44,241 nucleotides of DNA from an archaeon (GTDB lineage: Archaea > Micrarchaeota > Micrarchaeia > Anstonellales > Bilamarchaeaceae). Positions within the stretch are counted from its first letter, which is position 1. Every line of letters begins with the position of its first letter. The stretch covers positions 1 to 44,241 of the forward strand of contig JAGVNI010000020.1 of NCBI GenBank assembly GCA_020053355.1. Reading direction: 5' to 3'. Below, one piece after another: positions 1-7,663 of the stretch. The notes under the pieces were generated by a model. That model had not been told where the DNA came from. It saw only the letters and a list, made by a program, of their open reading frames with translations, and did not search any database. The position numbers and the translations under genes were made by a program.

Positions 1-90
1 GACGTGGGCATGATAATCGCCCTGCTGGTGCTGCTGCTCCTGATTGTGCTCGGCATAGTCTACTGGAGAAGCAGGGGCTCGAAGAAGTAA
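1..90 (+). CDS. C-terminal stub of a membrane-anchored protein (5' partial)
   Basis: The frame open from base 1 ends at a TAA at 88-90 and encodes about 29 residues: one strongly hydrophobic helix (mostly L, I and V) followed by a short basic tail ending RSRGSKK. This is the pattern of a C-terminal membrane anchor, as on many archaeal surface proteins, with the basic tail in the cytoplasm. The rest of the gene lies outside the window, so no function can be assigned. A T-rich stretch follows directly. Confidence 0.6.
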   Translation, partial: DVGMIIALLVLLLLIVLGIVYWRSRGSKK

Positions 91-124
91 TCTTTTTTTT
101 CCTTTTCTTATTTTTTATCTTTCA
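91..124 (+). terminator. T-rich archaeal-type terminator
   Basis: Directly after the stop of the 5' stub come three runs of T, the longest of eight, separated by C or A. Archaeal RNA polymerase terminates at oligo-T tracts without needing a hairpin. The tract also separates this gene from the leftward DUF1624 gene that ends at 171. Confidence 0.5.
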
Positions 125-170
125 ATTGCTCCCGGCGTATTGTATATTGTGTAGTGTGTGGACCGGCCGC

Positions 171-887
171 TTATATTAGGCCTATTGCCTTAAGCGAGAA
201 TATCGCGCCGAGGATTATAACCTGGTGAAGGAGATAACTCGCAAGCGAGTGCCTTCCAGCCCATGCAAGGGCATCTGTCACTGCCGATTTCGGCATCCTT
301 ATCCTGCTGACGCCCTTCGGATAAATCATCTGCCCTGCCGATACGCCGATTAGCACTATTCCGAACCATGGCAGCAGGGGGTAGTAATCCAGGGCGGTAT
401 AATCAGCGCTCGTGATTCCGAGCCAGAAAAGGTATGGCGAATCCGTTTCCACATCCATGGCGAGAAAGCCTGCCGCGATGATGATTAGGCCAATCAGGGC
501 ATTCAGCTTCCCCAACCTGAAAAAGAATGGCGCAATTATGGTGGCGAGGGCGATGAAGTGGATTACGCCGAAAGTGATGAACCTCTCGTGCGGGTAAATC
601 CAGGTCACGAGCGTGATTCCGAGCGCGACCGCGCCGAGCATCACCCCGCGCCGCAGGTGGTGCGCGTATCCCCCCGTATTCCGGCTTTCGCTGAGCGTCA
701 GCGACACGCCGACTAAGAGAAGGAACAATATCCCGATGGAACGCTGGAAGACTACGAGGGGGAGTGAAAACAGGTCAAGTTGTGCAAGGCCGAGGAACCA
801 GATGTCAAATATGGCATGGTATGCCACCATCATCGCGATGGCGATGCCTCGGAGAGCGTCGACCTCGGTTATCCTTGCGCTCCCCAT
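171..887 (-). CDS. DUF1624 (HGSNAT-like) membrane protein
   Basis: About 238 residues with six to seven hydrophobic segments. The N-terminus has the motif EVDALRGIAIAMMVAYH, typical of DUF1624, the bacterial and archaeal relatives of heparan-alpha-glucosaminide N-acetyltransferase; the Arg and His of this segment are characteristic. Family members are thought to move acyl groups across the membrane onto sugars; the substrate here is unknown. The frame extends to an ATG at 908 that overlaps the upstream stop as ATGA, but I prefer the ATG at 887. It has a GGGTGA Shine-Dalgarno-like stretch seven bases upstream, and the family motif begins soon after. It is probably translated from the same mRNA as the nuclease-like gene before it. 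Confidence 0.75.
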   Translation of the reverse strand: MGSARITEVDALRGIAIAMMVAYHAIFDIWFLGLAQLDLFSLPLVVFQRSIGILFLLLVGVSLTLSESRNTGGYAHHLRRGVMLGAVALGITLVTWIYPHERFITFGVIHFIALATIIAPFFFRLGKLNALIGLIIIAAGFLAMDVETDSPYLFWLGITSADYTALDYYPLLPWFGIVLIGVSAGQMIYPKGVSRIRMPKSAVTDALAWAGRHSLASYLLHQVIILGAIFSLKAIGLI

Positions 888-904
888 GCGGTGCTCACCC
901 CCAT

Positions 905-1729
905 TCATCTTGCGTACTGCGCCCGCTCGACGACCTCCCTCGCTTTGGCGAGGGGGATTCCGCTGATGTCCGAAAGCTTCTGCGCGCTTTCCGGTATGTC
1001 GAAAACTGTGACAATCTTGCGCGAAAGCAGGCGGCCTATCACGTCGCGGCTCATCGGAATGACTGTTATCGGATAGCAGCGCGTCTTGTCTATCAGGGTC
1101 TCAAGGCCTTCGCTAAGCGGATAGCGCCAGCCCAGAAGCGGGAAATCCATGCACTCGGCGTACCGGATTACATCCTCGGAGAATTTCGTGTTCGTGATAA
1201 GCCAGGGCTTCGTCACGTTGCGGCACAGCCCCTTCTTCGCGCCCTCTTTCAGGTCCAGGAACCTGGCATACACATAAAGCGCGGTCTGTATCCTGCACCT
1301 CGTGCCGTACTGGTTGTGGAACTTGCATTCAATCGAGTATGTGCGGCCGTTTTTCGAAGCCACGACGTCCACCTCGTGGTTGACGCATTTGCCGGACAAT
1401 GTCTGGCGCAAATCCGAGCCGTACCCCTGGGTTGAAAGGAGCCGGCCTATGAAGTCCTCGAATTCATAGCCTTCGGGCCCTATGTCGAAAAGCGCGCGCT
1501 TCAGGTTGAACTTGTGGGAGACCTCGGGTTTCATGCCCTCGATAATCTCATAGAGCTCGGCGTAAATCCTCTTGGTCGTTATGCCGTCATACAGCTTCTC
1601 TCCCAGCCGGGCCAGCGCCGCATCCGATTCCTTGGAACTCATGCCGGTCCGGCGCAGCGCGTTCCGCGCCTTCTGACGGTCGAAGAGCTCCTTTTCGCCG
1701 CTCTCCTTGACGACCCATACCTGTTCCAT
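905..1729 (-). CDS. ATP-cone domain fused to Mrr-like endonuclease domain
   Basis: 274 residues in three parts. Residues 1-85 resemble an ATP-cone (VVKESGEKELFDRQKARNAL), the nucleotide-sensing module of ribonucleotide reductases and NrdR. Residues 88-210 resemble the Mrr/PD-(D/E)xK fold: a GxExF-type start (GYEFEDFIGRLL), then E119-V-D121 and E134-C-K136, which fit the catalytic acid and E-x-K positions. The C-terminus (SGIPLAKAREVVERA) looks like a helix-hairpin-helix. A nucleotide-gated DNA cleavage or repair role is inference. Leaderless: an A/T box at 1753-1761 on this strand lies about 27 bases before the ATG. It diverges from orc1. Confidence 0.75.
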   Translation of the reverse strand: MEQVWVVKESGEKELFDRQKARNALRRTGMSSKESDAALARLGEKLYDGITTKRIYAELYEIIEGMKPEVSHKFNLKRALFDIGPEGYEFEDFIGRLLSTQGYGSDLRQTLSGKCVNHEVDVVASKNGRTYSIECKFHNQYGTRCRIQTALYVYARFLDLKEGAKKGLCRNVTKPWLITNTKFSEDVIRYAECMDFPLLGWRYPLSEGLETLIDKTRCYPITVIPMSRDVIGRLLSRKIVTVFDIPESAQKLSDISGIPLAKAREVVERAQYAR

Positions 1730-1777
1730 GCATCCCTATGGGACGGGAAGCGTTTTATGGGTTATTATCCGGAAGTA

Positions 1778-1807
1778 TTTCCGCGGAAACGCCGGCCTTC
1801 CGCGGGG
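1778..1807. promoter_or_regulatory. ORB-like dyad upstream of orc1/cdc6 (candidate origin element)
   Basis: The sequence TTTCCGCGGAAAC (1778-1790) is a perfect 12-base dyad plus C. It is followed eight bases after the dyad by TTCCGCGGGG (1798-1807), so TTCCGCGG occurs twice. Archaeal origin recognition boxes have a TTCC-N3-GGAAAC dyad followed by a G-string, and usually lie beside orc1/cdc6. The spacer here is two bases rather than three, so this is a resemblance, not a consensus match. It could instead be an autoregulatory operator for either divergent gene. Confidence 0.35.
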
Positions 1808-1808
1808 C

Positions 1809-1816
1809 ATATAAAC
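1809..1816 (+). promoter_or_regulatory. TATA box of orc1/cdc6 (leaderless)
   Basis: ATATAAAC is centred about 25 bases before the ATG at 1837, the spacing at which archaeal transcription starts at or next to the start codon. This decides the start of the orc1-like gene against an in-frame ATG at 1738. Confidence 0.6.
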
Positions 1817-1836
1817 CTTCCCTGCAAATATTACCC

Positions 1837-2889
1837 ATGCCGAACTATTTCGACGGGACGGACCGGGGCTCCTCGCTAATAGTCTCGGAAGAGGTGCTCC
1901 TTCCGGACTTCGTCCCGGACGAATTGATGCACCGCGAGCGCGAATTGCAGGCAATCGCGGATTCAATCAAGCCGCTCCTTACGCGCCGGACGCCCACCAA
2001 TCTCTTCATCCACGGCGCATCCGGAACAGGAAAGACCACGTGCGTCAAGTACCTGATAAAACAGCTCATGGAGCACTCGTCGGCCGTGCTGCCCGTCTAT
2101 GTGAACTGCTGGGAGAACCCCACCCAGATGTCCATCTACAACCGCATCGTCGAGGAGATGCGCCTCCCGCTTCCGCGGCGCGGCCTCGCGGCGGACGAGA
2201 TTTTCGACCGCATCATGCAGTTCGTCCGGAACTACAAGAAGCCCATCCTGCTCGTACTTGACGAGATGGACGGCCTGCGCCACGATAAGCTCCTCTACGT
2301 CGTTGCCCGCTCGAACGAGCAGAAGCTCTCTTTCGGCATCGTCGGCCTCTCGAACAACAAGGCGCTGCTCTCGAAACTGGACTCGCGCATACGCAGTTCG
2401 TTGCGCTTTTCCGAGATGGAGTTCGCGCAGTATTCCGAAGAGCAGCTCGTCTCCATCCTGCGCCTGCGGGCCGAGCGTGCGCTCGCCCCGGGTAGCTTCG
2501 ACGAGCGCTTCCTGCGCAAAGTCGCGCGCTCGGCAGAGTGCGGCTCGGCGCGCGTGGCTATCGAGCGCCTCTGGAAGGCGGCGAAACACGCGGAGAAGGC
2601 GGGGCGGGGGAAAATCATGCTCCAGGACCTTGAGGATGCGCTTGGCGCGGAGCCGGAATTCAAGCTGCCGGAGCTGAAACTCTCATCGGAGGAGGTCCTG
2701 CTCGTTGAAATACTAAAAGGCGGCGAGCTGGGCTCATCCGACATCTACGAACGCTTCATAAGGAAAAATCCGATGACGAAAAGGCAGATACGGAACTACC
2801 TGGAGCTCCTCGAGAAAAAGGGCATCCTTGTCTCCCGCGAGCTTCCGGCCGAGGGCATGCTCAGGCCCAAGATGTTCAAGCTGAGGTGA
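1837..2889 (+). CDS. cdc6: Orc1/Cdc6-type replication initiator
   Basis: 350 residues. AAA+ ATPase with Walker A GASGTGKT (60-67), Walker B LLVLDEMD (138-145), a sensor-1 region ending LSNN (171-174) and a sensor-2 stretch SARVAIERLW (R239). The segment LDSRIRSSLRFSEMEF fits the initiator-specific region. Residues 275-350 form a winged helix. Family members bind origin ORB sites and help load MCM; here an ORB-like dyad sits in the promoter region. Start chosen by a TATA box 25 bases upstream. The stop lies four bases before the first small gene of the peptidase cassettes, so that array may be cotranscribed. It could be a paralogue rather than the main initiator. Confidence 0.9.
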   Translation: MPNYFDGTDRGSSLIVSEEVLLPDFVPDELMHRERELQAIADSIKPLLTRRTPTNLFIHGASGTGKTTCVKYLIKQLMEHSSAVLPVYVNCWENPTQMSIYNRIVEEMRLPLPRRGLAADEIFDRIMQFVRNYKKPILLVLDEMDGLRHDKLLYVVARSNEQKLSFGIVGLSNNKALLSKLDSRIRSSLRFSEMEFAQYSEEQLVSILRLRAERALAPGSFDERFLRKVARSAECGSARVAIERLWKAAKHAEKAGRGKIMLQDLEDALGAEPEFKLPELKLSSEEVLLVEILKGGELGSSDIYERFIRKNPMTKRQIRNYLELLEKKGILVSRELPAEGMLRPKMFKLR

Positions 2890-2893
2890 AACC

Positions 2894-3178
2894 GTGGAAT
2901 CAGACGACAAGACGCTATTGGAGCTGGAATCCGAGACCCAGAGGGTCGTCAGCAAGTCAATCTCGAAAATCGAGGTCGCCCTTTCGGAATGGGACTCGGC
3001 GAAGAAGAAGCCCGACGACCTTGAAGGCAAGGTGGCTTACCTCCGCAGGTTCTATGAACTGCTTACCGGGTGGGAGCGGGACTCCCTCACCGGAAGCAAG
3101 GATACGGCTTCGGCGCAGAAACGGCTGCGGAGGTTTGCGGAGATTTGCCGCGATATCGAATCCGCGAGGATGGTTTGA
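2894..3178 (+). CDS. Small helical protein, cassette 1 (paralogue 1 of 3)
   Basis: 94 residues, no signal peptide, no membrane segment, rich in K, E, R and S and predicted all-helical. I do not recognise the family. It is clearly paralogous to the proteins at 4330-4635 and 6042-6326: all share SKIEVALSEWD, then AK-K-P, an IEYLRR-like helix, GW-R-SL-G-KD, and a final R-RF-IC helix. The stop (3176-3178) directly abuts the ATG of the metallopeptidase at 3179, so the two are translationally coupled. A role as inhibitor, chaperone or adaptor of the adjacent peptidase is inference from this strict pairing. Confidence 0.8.
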   Translation: MESDDKTLLELESETQRVVSKSISKIEVALSEWDSAKKKPDDLEGKVAYLRRFYELLTGWERDSLTGSKDTASAQKRLRRFAEICRDIESARMV

Positions 3179-4297
3179 ATGGCAGAGCCGGCATTAAAGC
3201 GGAGCCTTGGTGATGCTGTCGGGGCAGCTGAAGCTGTCGTCCGGCAGGCGCAGGTAGTCCAGGCGCGTGTCGGCCCTCCCTCGGTGACAACCGAGCAGCA
3301 GCGCGTGCGTATGTCAGTGGCCGCAGCAACCGAATCGCTCCGTGCTGTTGCAGGGCAGGGCGGGCGCGTGAATGGCGCGGTCGGCGCAGATGCCGAATCG
3401 CGGTTCCGCGACTCCTCCCGCGGGTTCGAGCAGCCCGGGCGCGTATTCCGGACGCTAACCACCGCCAGAAGGCATTCTTTAGAAGAGGAAAATGATCTTC
3501 GGAGGCTGATAGTCCAGCGCAATCCCGAAGCGAGGCCAGATGCAGTGCAGCCCGGCGATTACACCGGGCCTGCAGACCCGCGCCAGGCTCCGGCAGGCTC
3601 GACAGAACGGCTCAGCGTGGATGTTGCCGGATGGATGGGCCGGAGCGTCCTGGGTGATACGCTGGCCGGGCGTTTTGCGAGGACTCCACCTGTCGTCACA
3701 GAAGACCCGCACCGGCTTTTCCGTTTCGAGGGTTCCCTGTCAGGTGGGATGTCCGCAGCGGGCATGTACCATCCGGGGACGAACCACATTTCCATAGATG
3801 CCGATGCGATGGCTGACCTGCCTCCCGAGGCAAGGCGCCAGACAATTGCCCACGAGATGCTCCATTACGCAGCCTACCTTGGAGGCGGGGCGACGATACG
3901 CTGGCGCGATGGGAGCGGGGCGGCAGTCGTGCCCAAGGACATGGAATTCCTTCATGAAGGAGCTACCGAGCTGATGTCCCAGCAGCTTTCACGCACCCAC
4001 GGCTCGGACCCGGGACGCGTCGCATATGGGGCAGAAACGACCGTTGCGTTCTATCTGCAGCAGATTGCAGGGGCGAACGTTCTCGGTGCGGCTTACCTTG
4101 GCGGGGATTTCACTGCTGTGAGAAGGGCAGTGGATGCGAAACTTGGGGCCGGGGCATTCGATGGCATGGCAGCGACCGGGAGTGGCAGTGGCGCACTCGC
4201 TTTCATGCGGGAGCGCATGCAGGCGCGCGGCCTGGGCGCTGAACTGGCAAGGTGGGACGCCAATCCAATCGTGAGGACGGCCGGAGCAATCGATTGA
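3179..4297 (+). CDS. Predicted cytoplasmic zinc metallopeptidase, cassette 1
   Basis: 372 residues. The C-terminal half has the zincin motif HEMLH (225-229), preceded by GMYHPGTNHISI (196-206; possible edge strand) and followed about 30 residues later by HEGATEL (259-265), whose E260 or E264 could be the third zinc ligand as in gluzincins. Further conserved blocks shared with the two paralogues are YGAET-AFYLQQ and a GDF-VRR-VDA-LG segment. The N-terminal 150 residues are helical and diverge between paralogues. There is no signal peptide, so action in the cytoplasm is expected. The substrate is unknown and I know no named family for it. Translation is coupled to the small helical protein ending at 3178. 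Confidence 0.75.
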   Translation: MAEPALKRSLGDAVGAAEAVVRQAQVVQARVGPPSVTTEQQRVRMSVAAATESLRAVAGQGGRVNGAVGADAESRFRDSSRGFEQPGRVFRTLTTARRHSLEEENDLRRLIVQRNPEARPDAVQPGDYTGPADPRQAPAGSTERLSVDVAGWMGRSVLGDTLAGRFARTPPVVTEDPHRLFRFEGSLSGGMSAAGMYHPGTNHISIDADAMADLPPEARRQTIAHEMLHYAAYLGGGATIRWRDGSGAAVVPKDMEFLHEGATELMSQQLSRTHGSDPGRVAYGAETTVAFYLQQIAGANVLGAAYLGGDFTAVRRAVDAKLGAGAFDGMAATGSGSGALAFMRERMQARGLGAELARWDANPIVRTAGAID

Positions 4298-4299
4298 AG

Positions 4300-4309
4300 A
4301 TAAATACTG
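4300..4309 (+). promoter_or_regulatory. Possible internal TATA box before cassette 2
   Basis: The A/T-rich GATAAATACT lies in the 32-base gap after the first peptidase, about 26 bases before the ATG at 4330. That is the spacing of a leaderless promoter, so cassette 2 may be expressed independently of cassette 1. No other promoter-like sequence was seen inside the array. Confidence 0.4.
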
Positions 4310-4329
4310 TATGATATGGTGGTTAAGCG

Positions 4330-4635
4330 ATGGCAGGCATTGACACGAAGGCGATTGAACTCGAATTCGAGACGCGGCTGAAGGTCAGCGACTCCCTCTC
4401 AAAAATCGAGGTGGCGCTCTCAGAATGGGACGCGGCGAAGAAAAAGCCGAAGAGGCTGGAGAAGCGGATTGAGTATCTCCGTTTGTCCCACACCATGCTT
4501 TCCGGCTGGGCAAGGGATTCGCTAAAGGGGAAGAAAGACCAGGAATCCACGATAAGCCGGCTTGCGAGGTTCATAGAACTCTGCGATGCGCTCGATGTTG
4601 CGCGGGGGAATCTTTATGGCCGGCAAGACGCTTGA
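4330..4635 (+). CDS. Small helical protein, cassette 2 (paralogue 2 of 3)
   Basis: 101 residues, the longest of the three paralogues because of a short C-terminal extension (GNLYGRQDA). It carries the shared core SKIEVALSEWDAAKKKP and GWARDSLKGKKD. No membrane segment or signal peptide is seen. Its last 20 bases overlap the start of the second metallopeptidase (4616), again pointing to coupled translation. The core is conserved at nucleotide level too (about 4393-4445 against 2966-3018), indicating fairly recent duplication. Function unknown; see the paralogue at 2894. Confidence 0.8.
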   Translation: MAGIDTKAIELEFETRLKVSDSLSKIEVALSEWDAAKKKPKRLEKRIEYLRLSHTMLSGWARDSLKGKKDQESTISRLARFIELCDALDVARGNLYGRQDA

Positions 4636-5758
4636 GCGCACTGTCGAGGAGGCCGAGCATGCCGCGGGGCCGGCCATACAGGAGCAGGGGCGCAGGGTTG
4701 CTTCGCTCGTGCCTGTGCGAACTCCGACCGAGGCGCAGCGGCTTGAATCTACGACCCAGGCGGCTGTTGACGCTACGCGCTCGCTGGCCGTAAACACGGA
4801 TGCGGTCCGCCGCTTCCTGTTGGCCCGCCGGCCCGAGCGGGCTGAGCAGGCTTTTATCGATGCGGGGCGGGGAGTCGAGCGTCCGGAGCAGGTTTTCACA
4901 AATGCCGAAGAGGCGCGGGAGCATTCTAATGCCGTCTTGGATCTTGCACGGGGGTCATCGTCAGCGCAAACTCCCGGCAGCGCGACTGCGTCCGGGCTGG
5001 CGCTGCGGGCGCTTAGCGACGAGCATCTGGCGCAAGCCCAGGAAACAATCGAAGGATACAGCAGAACCGTGTCGGATACCTGGTTCACGGGCGATTTTCT
5101 TGGTGAAACCGTTTATCGGCGCTACTCAGGCACGCCCCCAATCGTCACGGGGGAAGACGATTCCTGGCTCAGGGCCATGGCGCTTGCGACCGGGGGATAC
5201 CACCCCGGGACATATTACCCTGGAACCAACCATATAATCGTTGGCGCGTACGAGGCAAACCGGGAAGAGGGGGACGTCCTGAAGCTTCTCGCCCACGAGC
5301 AGCTCCATTACGCCGCATATCTTGGCGGCGGCCAGACAGTCCGCTGGCGCGATGATTCCGGGGCGGCTATCCTCCAGCCAAGGGTTGGCGGGTGGAACAT
5401 CCACGAGGGCACCACCGAACTCCTCGCAAACGAGCTTGCCAGGGCGAACGGCTATTCTCCAAGCGGGGTTGCTTATACCTATGAGACCTCCGTCTGCTTC
5501 GCGCTGGAGCAGGTCGTCGGGCAGGAGCCGCTCCGGCGGGCCTATTTCAGCGGCGACTTCACGGAAGTCCGCAGGCTGATGGATGAGCGGCTGGGTGCAG
5601 GCACGTTCGACGCCCTGATGGCCTGCAGTTCCGCGCCGGATGCATTCTCACTCATAATGGGGAAAGTGGGGGCGGCAGGCGTTGATTACCATTCTTGGGA
5701 ATCGAATCCGATTATGGCACAATGCTACAGCCAGATTGCAGTTGAACGTTTCAGGTGA
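4616..5758 (+). CDS. Predicted cytoplasmic zinc metallopeptidase, cassette 2
   Basis: 380 residues from the ATG at 4616, chosen over an in-frame ATG at 4586. MAGKTLERTVEEAEHAAG aligns with the N-termini of both paralogues, and a GGGGGA stretch lies just upstream. Motifs: GTYYPGTNHIIV (198-209), HEQLH (227-231), AAYLGGG, a TVRWRDDSGAA strand, HEGTTEL (263-269) and YFSGDFTEVRRLMDERLG. These make it a paralogue of the peptidases at 3179 and 6333. The EEAREHSN helix (around 98-105) is shared with the third copy. The catalytic glutamate and all likely zinc ligands are intact, so all three copies should be active. Substrate unknown. Confidence 0.75.
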   Translation: MAGKTLERTVEEAEHAAGPAIQEQGRRVASLVPVRTPTEAQRLESTTQAAVDATRSLAVNTDAVRRFLLARRPERAEQAFIDAGRGVERPEQVFTNAEEAREHSNAVLDLARGSSSAQTPGSATASGLALRALSDEHLAQAQETIEGYSRTVSDTWFTGDFLGETVYRRYSGTPPIVTGEDDSWLRAMALATGGYHPGTYYPGTNHIIVGAYEANREEGDVLKLLAHEQLHYAAYLGGGQTVRWRDDSGAAILQPRVGGWNIHEGTTELLANELARANGYSPSGVAYTYETSVCFALEQVVGQEPLRRAYFSGDFTEVRRLMDERLGAGTFDALMACSSAPDAFSLIMGKVGAAGVDYHSWESNPIMAQCYSQIAVERFR

Positions 5759-5762
5759 TATG

Positions 5763-6011
5763 ATGAAACCGGACGAACTCGTGAAATCGAAGGAATTCCT
5801 GGATGCAAGGGCGAAAGTGAGCGGCTGGAGGGGCAGGCTTGAGAAAGCGGACGAGAAGGAAACAATCCGCGTGAGGGACGAGAAGTCCGCGTTCTTCACC
5901 AATCTCAGGCGGACGAGGCCTGACCTGTACACGGCATTCCAGATTGAAGACAAGACGCTCAGCGAGATGATTTTCAAGAACCTCACCGGGAAGGATATCA
6001 TCATCGACTGA
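5763..6011 (+). CDS. Small hypothetical protein between cassettes 2 and 3
   Basis: 82 residues, charged and helical (MKPDELVKSKEFLDARAKVSG), unrelated by eye to the paired small proteins. The ATG at 5763 follows an ATG at 5760; GGTGA at 5754-5758 overlaps the stop of the preceding peptidase and is better spaced for 5763. The tight spacing suggests cotranscription with cassette 2. It breaks the strict two-gene pattern of the array: it could be an extra accessory gene of cassette 2 or an insertion. I do not recognise it. Confidence 0.6.
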   Translation: MKPDELVKSKEFLDARAKVSGWRGRLEKADEKETIRVRDEKSAFFTNLRRTRPDLYTAFQIEDKTLSEMIFKNLTGKDIIID

Positions 6012-6041
6012 ATTGCGCAGTTACCACCTGGGGGCGTTCCT

Positions 6042-6326
6042 ATGGAGCCGGATGGGCCTGAACAATACCTGAAGATTGAGGATGAAGCGCGGCAAAAGGT
6101 CAGCAGCACCCTATCAAAAATAGAGGTGGCACTTTCGGAATGGGACGGCGCCAAGGACAAGCCGCCGGAATTTGCAGGCCGCATCGAATACCTGCGGAGA
6201 ATCCATGGTGTCCTGCTGGGCTGGGCCAGGGAATCGCTGAGCGGCGCTAAGGATGCCCCCTCCGCATACCGCCGCATACAGGCATTTACCCGGATTTGCC
6301 GGATGCTCAATCCTCCGGATGTGTGA
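6042..6326 (+). CDS. Small helical protein, cassette 3 (paralogue 3 of 3)
   Basis: 94 residues with the shared core LSKIEVALSEWDGAKDKP, then RIEYLRRIHGVLLGWARESL and a C-terminal RICRML helix. A GGGGGC stretch about seven bases before the ATG may act as ribosome binding site. The stop is six bases before the third metallopeptidase. The invariant EVALSEWD block in all three copies is the likely functional surface. Function unknown; a regulatory partner for the peptidase is inferred from the arrangement only. Confidence 0.8.
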   Translation: MEPDGPEQYLKIEDEARQKVSSTLSKIEVALSEWDGAKDKPPEFAGRIEYLRRIHGVLLGWARESLSGAKDAPSAYRRIQAFTRICRMLNPPDV

Positions 6327-6332
6327 ACTCCA

Positions 6333-7517
6333 ATGGAACCAAGAACCCTGCCGCAGAGGCTCGAAGATGCTGAACATGCGGCCGCAGATACGCTAAGACA
6401 CGGTGCGGGGCTTGAACGGATAGCTCCCCCTCCAATCCAGCCGGAGGCGAGGCGTATCGCAGATTCGACACTCTCTGCGATGCGCTATGTTTCAGACCTG
6501 GCAAATTTCGGGAGGGGGCTGGAGGCAAGCGCGCAGCCCCCAACGGACCGGACCGCCCCGGCAAGCCCCAGGGGTTCTGTCGGCGGGCGGCCAATTCCCA
6601 CCTTCGATATGGCTTCACGAGGGCATGATTCGTCCGATTTCCAGGATACCCGCTATGCAAGCGTTGAGGACGCCCGCGAACATTCTGATTTGCTCATCAA
6701 CAGGGTGCTGCAAAAGCTCGATGACCATCCGCTTCCGGCCAATTTCGTCCTGAGCAAGCCCCTCGAGGAGCTTGCCCGTATGGCGATGAATGAGCCGGAC
6801 GGGACGCATTCGCAAGCCGATTCCGGGCGGGTCCTTGCAATCAGCGGGTGGCTGGATGCGAATTATCTCGGAACCACGTTATCCGGGCGTTTCGGAGCCG
6901 CCCCGCCCATCCTTACAAACGAATCACCCGCCCTATTCGAAATCAACAACGCAGCGGAAGGCTATTCCGGCGGAGGCAACGGGCTGTACCTCCCCTTCAC
7001 CAACCATGTCATGATTTCGGCTGCGATTGCCAATCCGGCCGACCGCACGTGCATCATCGCCCACGAAACGCTTCATTATGCGGCATTTCTTGGCGGGGGG
7101 CATGACGGGATGCGCTATCGGGATGCTGAAGGCAAACCGACGGTACTTGGCCATGTCCCATGGCTGCACGAAGGGCTGACCGAACTGCATGCCCAGCAGC
7201 TCGTACGTTCGCACGGCACGACCCCCACATATGTCGGTTATCCAGCCGAGACGTTGACGGCGTTTTACCTGCAGCAGATTGCTGGCGCGGATGTGACCCG
7301 GGCGGCATTCCTTAGCGGAGATTTCACAGAAGTCCGGCGCTCTGTAGATGCAAGGCTGGGAAACGGGACATTCGATTCCCTCTCAAGGACTGATAATGGG
7401 ACGGATGCGCTCGCATTCCTGGTGGGCAGGATGGATGATGCCCCGGTTCGGGTCGAGCGGAGCGTCTGGGACCGCAATCCGGTGGCGAGGATTGCGTGGG
7501 CTACCCCATTCGAATGA
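6333..7517 (+). CDS. Predicted cytoplasmic zinc metallopeptidase, cassette 3
   Basis: 394 residues, paralogous to 3179-4297 and 4616-5758. Motifs in order: an N-terminal LPQRLEDAEHAA helix, VEDAREHSDL (111-120), a SGWLDANYLGTTLSGRFG block, GLYLPFTNHVMI (217-228), HETLH (244-248), AAFLGGG, WLHEGLTEL (277-285), YPAETLTAFYLQQIAG and LSGDFTEVRRSVDARLG. No signal peptide. The region between residues 65 and 105 is a low-complexity, Pro/Ser/Gly-rich linker not seen in the other copies, so the N-terminal part may set specificity. The gene ends the array; about 145 bases with a separate weak promoter follow. Confidence 0.75.
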   Translation: MEPRTLPQRLEDAEHAAADTLRHGAGLERIAPPPIQPEARRIADSTLSAMRYVSDLANFGRGLEASAQPPTDRTAPASPRGSVGGRPIPTFDMASRGHDSSDFQDTRYASVEDAREHSDLLINRVLQKLDDHPLPANFVLSKPLEELARMAMNEPDGTHSQADSGRVLAISGWLDANYLGTTLSGRFGAAPPILTNESPALFEINNAAEGYSGGGNGLYLPFTNHVMISAAIANPADRTCIIAHETLHYAAFLGGGHDGMRYRDAEGKPTVLGHVPWLHEGLTELHAQQLVRSHGTTPTYVGYPAETLTAFYLQQIAGADVTRAAFLSGDFTEVRRSVDARLGNGTFDSLSRTDNGTDALAFLVGRMDDAPVRVERSVWDRNPVARIAWATPFE

Positions 7518-7663
7518 GCGCATCCGTCCGCAAGGAGTAATGCTCCATGCAGGCCGCCAGGACCTCGCGGCTGAAAGCGGCAATTATCGCAAGCATTAAT
7601 ATGCTGCCTCGCCGTTAATATCAAGAATCAAGAATCGATGTAACTGTCTTTGGGGAGAGCGAA

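Noticed and set aside
1963-2589. 208-codon reverse-strand frame over the orc1 gene
   Set aside because: It is antisense to a clear AAA+ initiator; the composition (RR, VE, LD runs) is that of a mirror frame of a GC-rich gene, with no own promoter.
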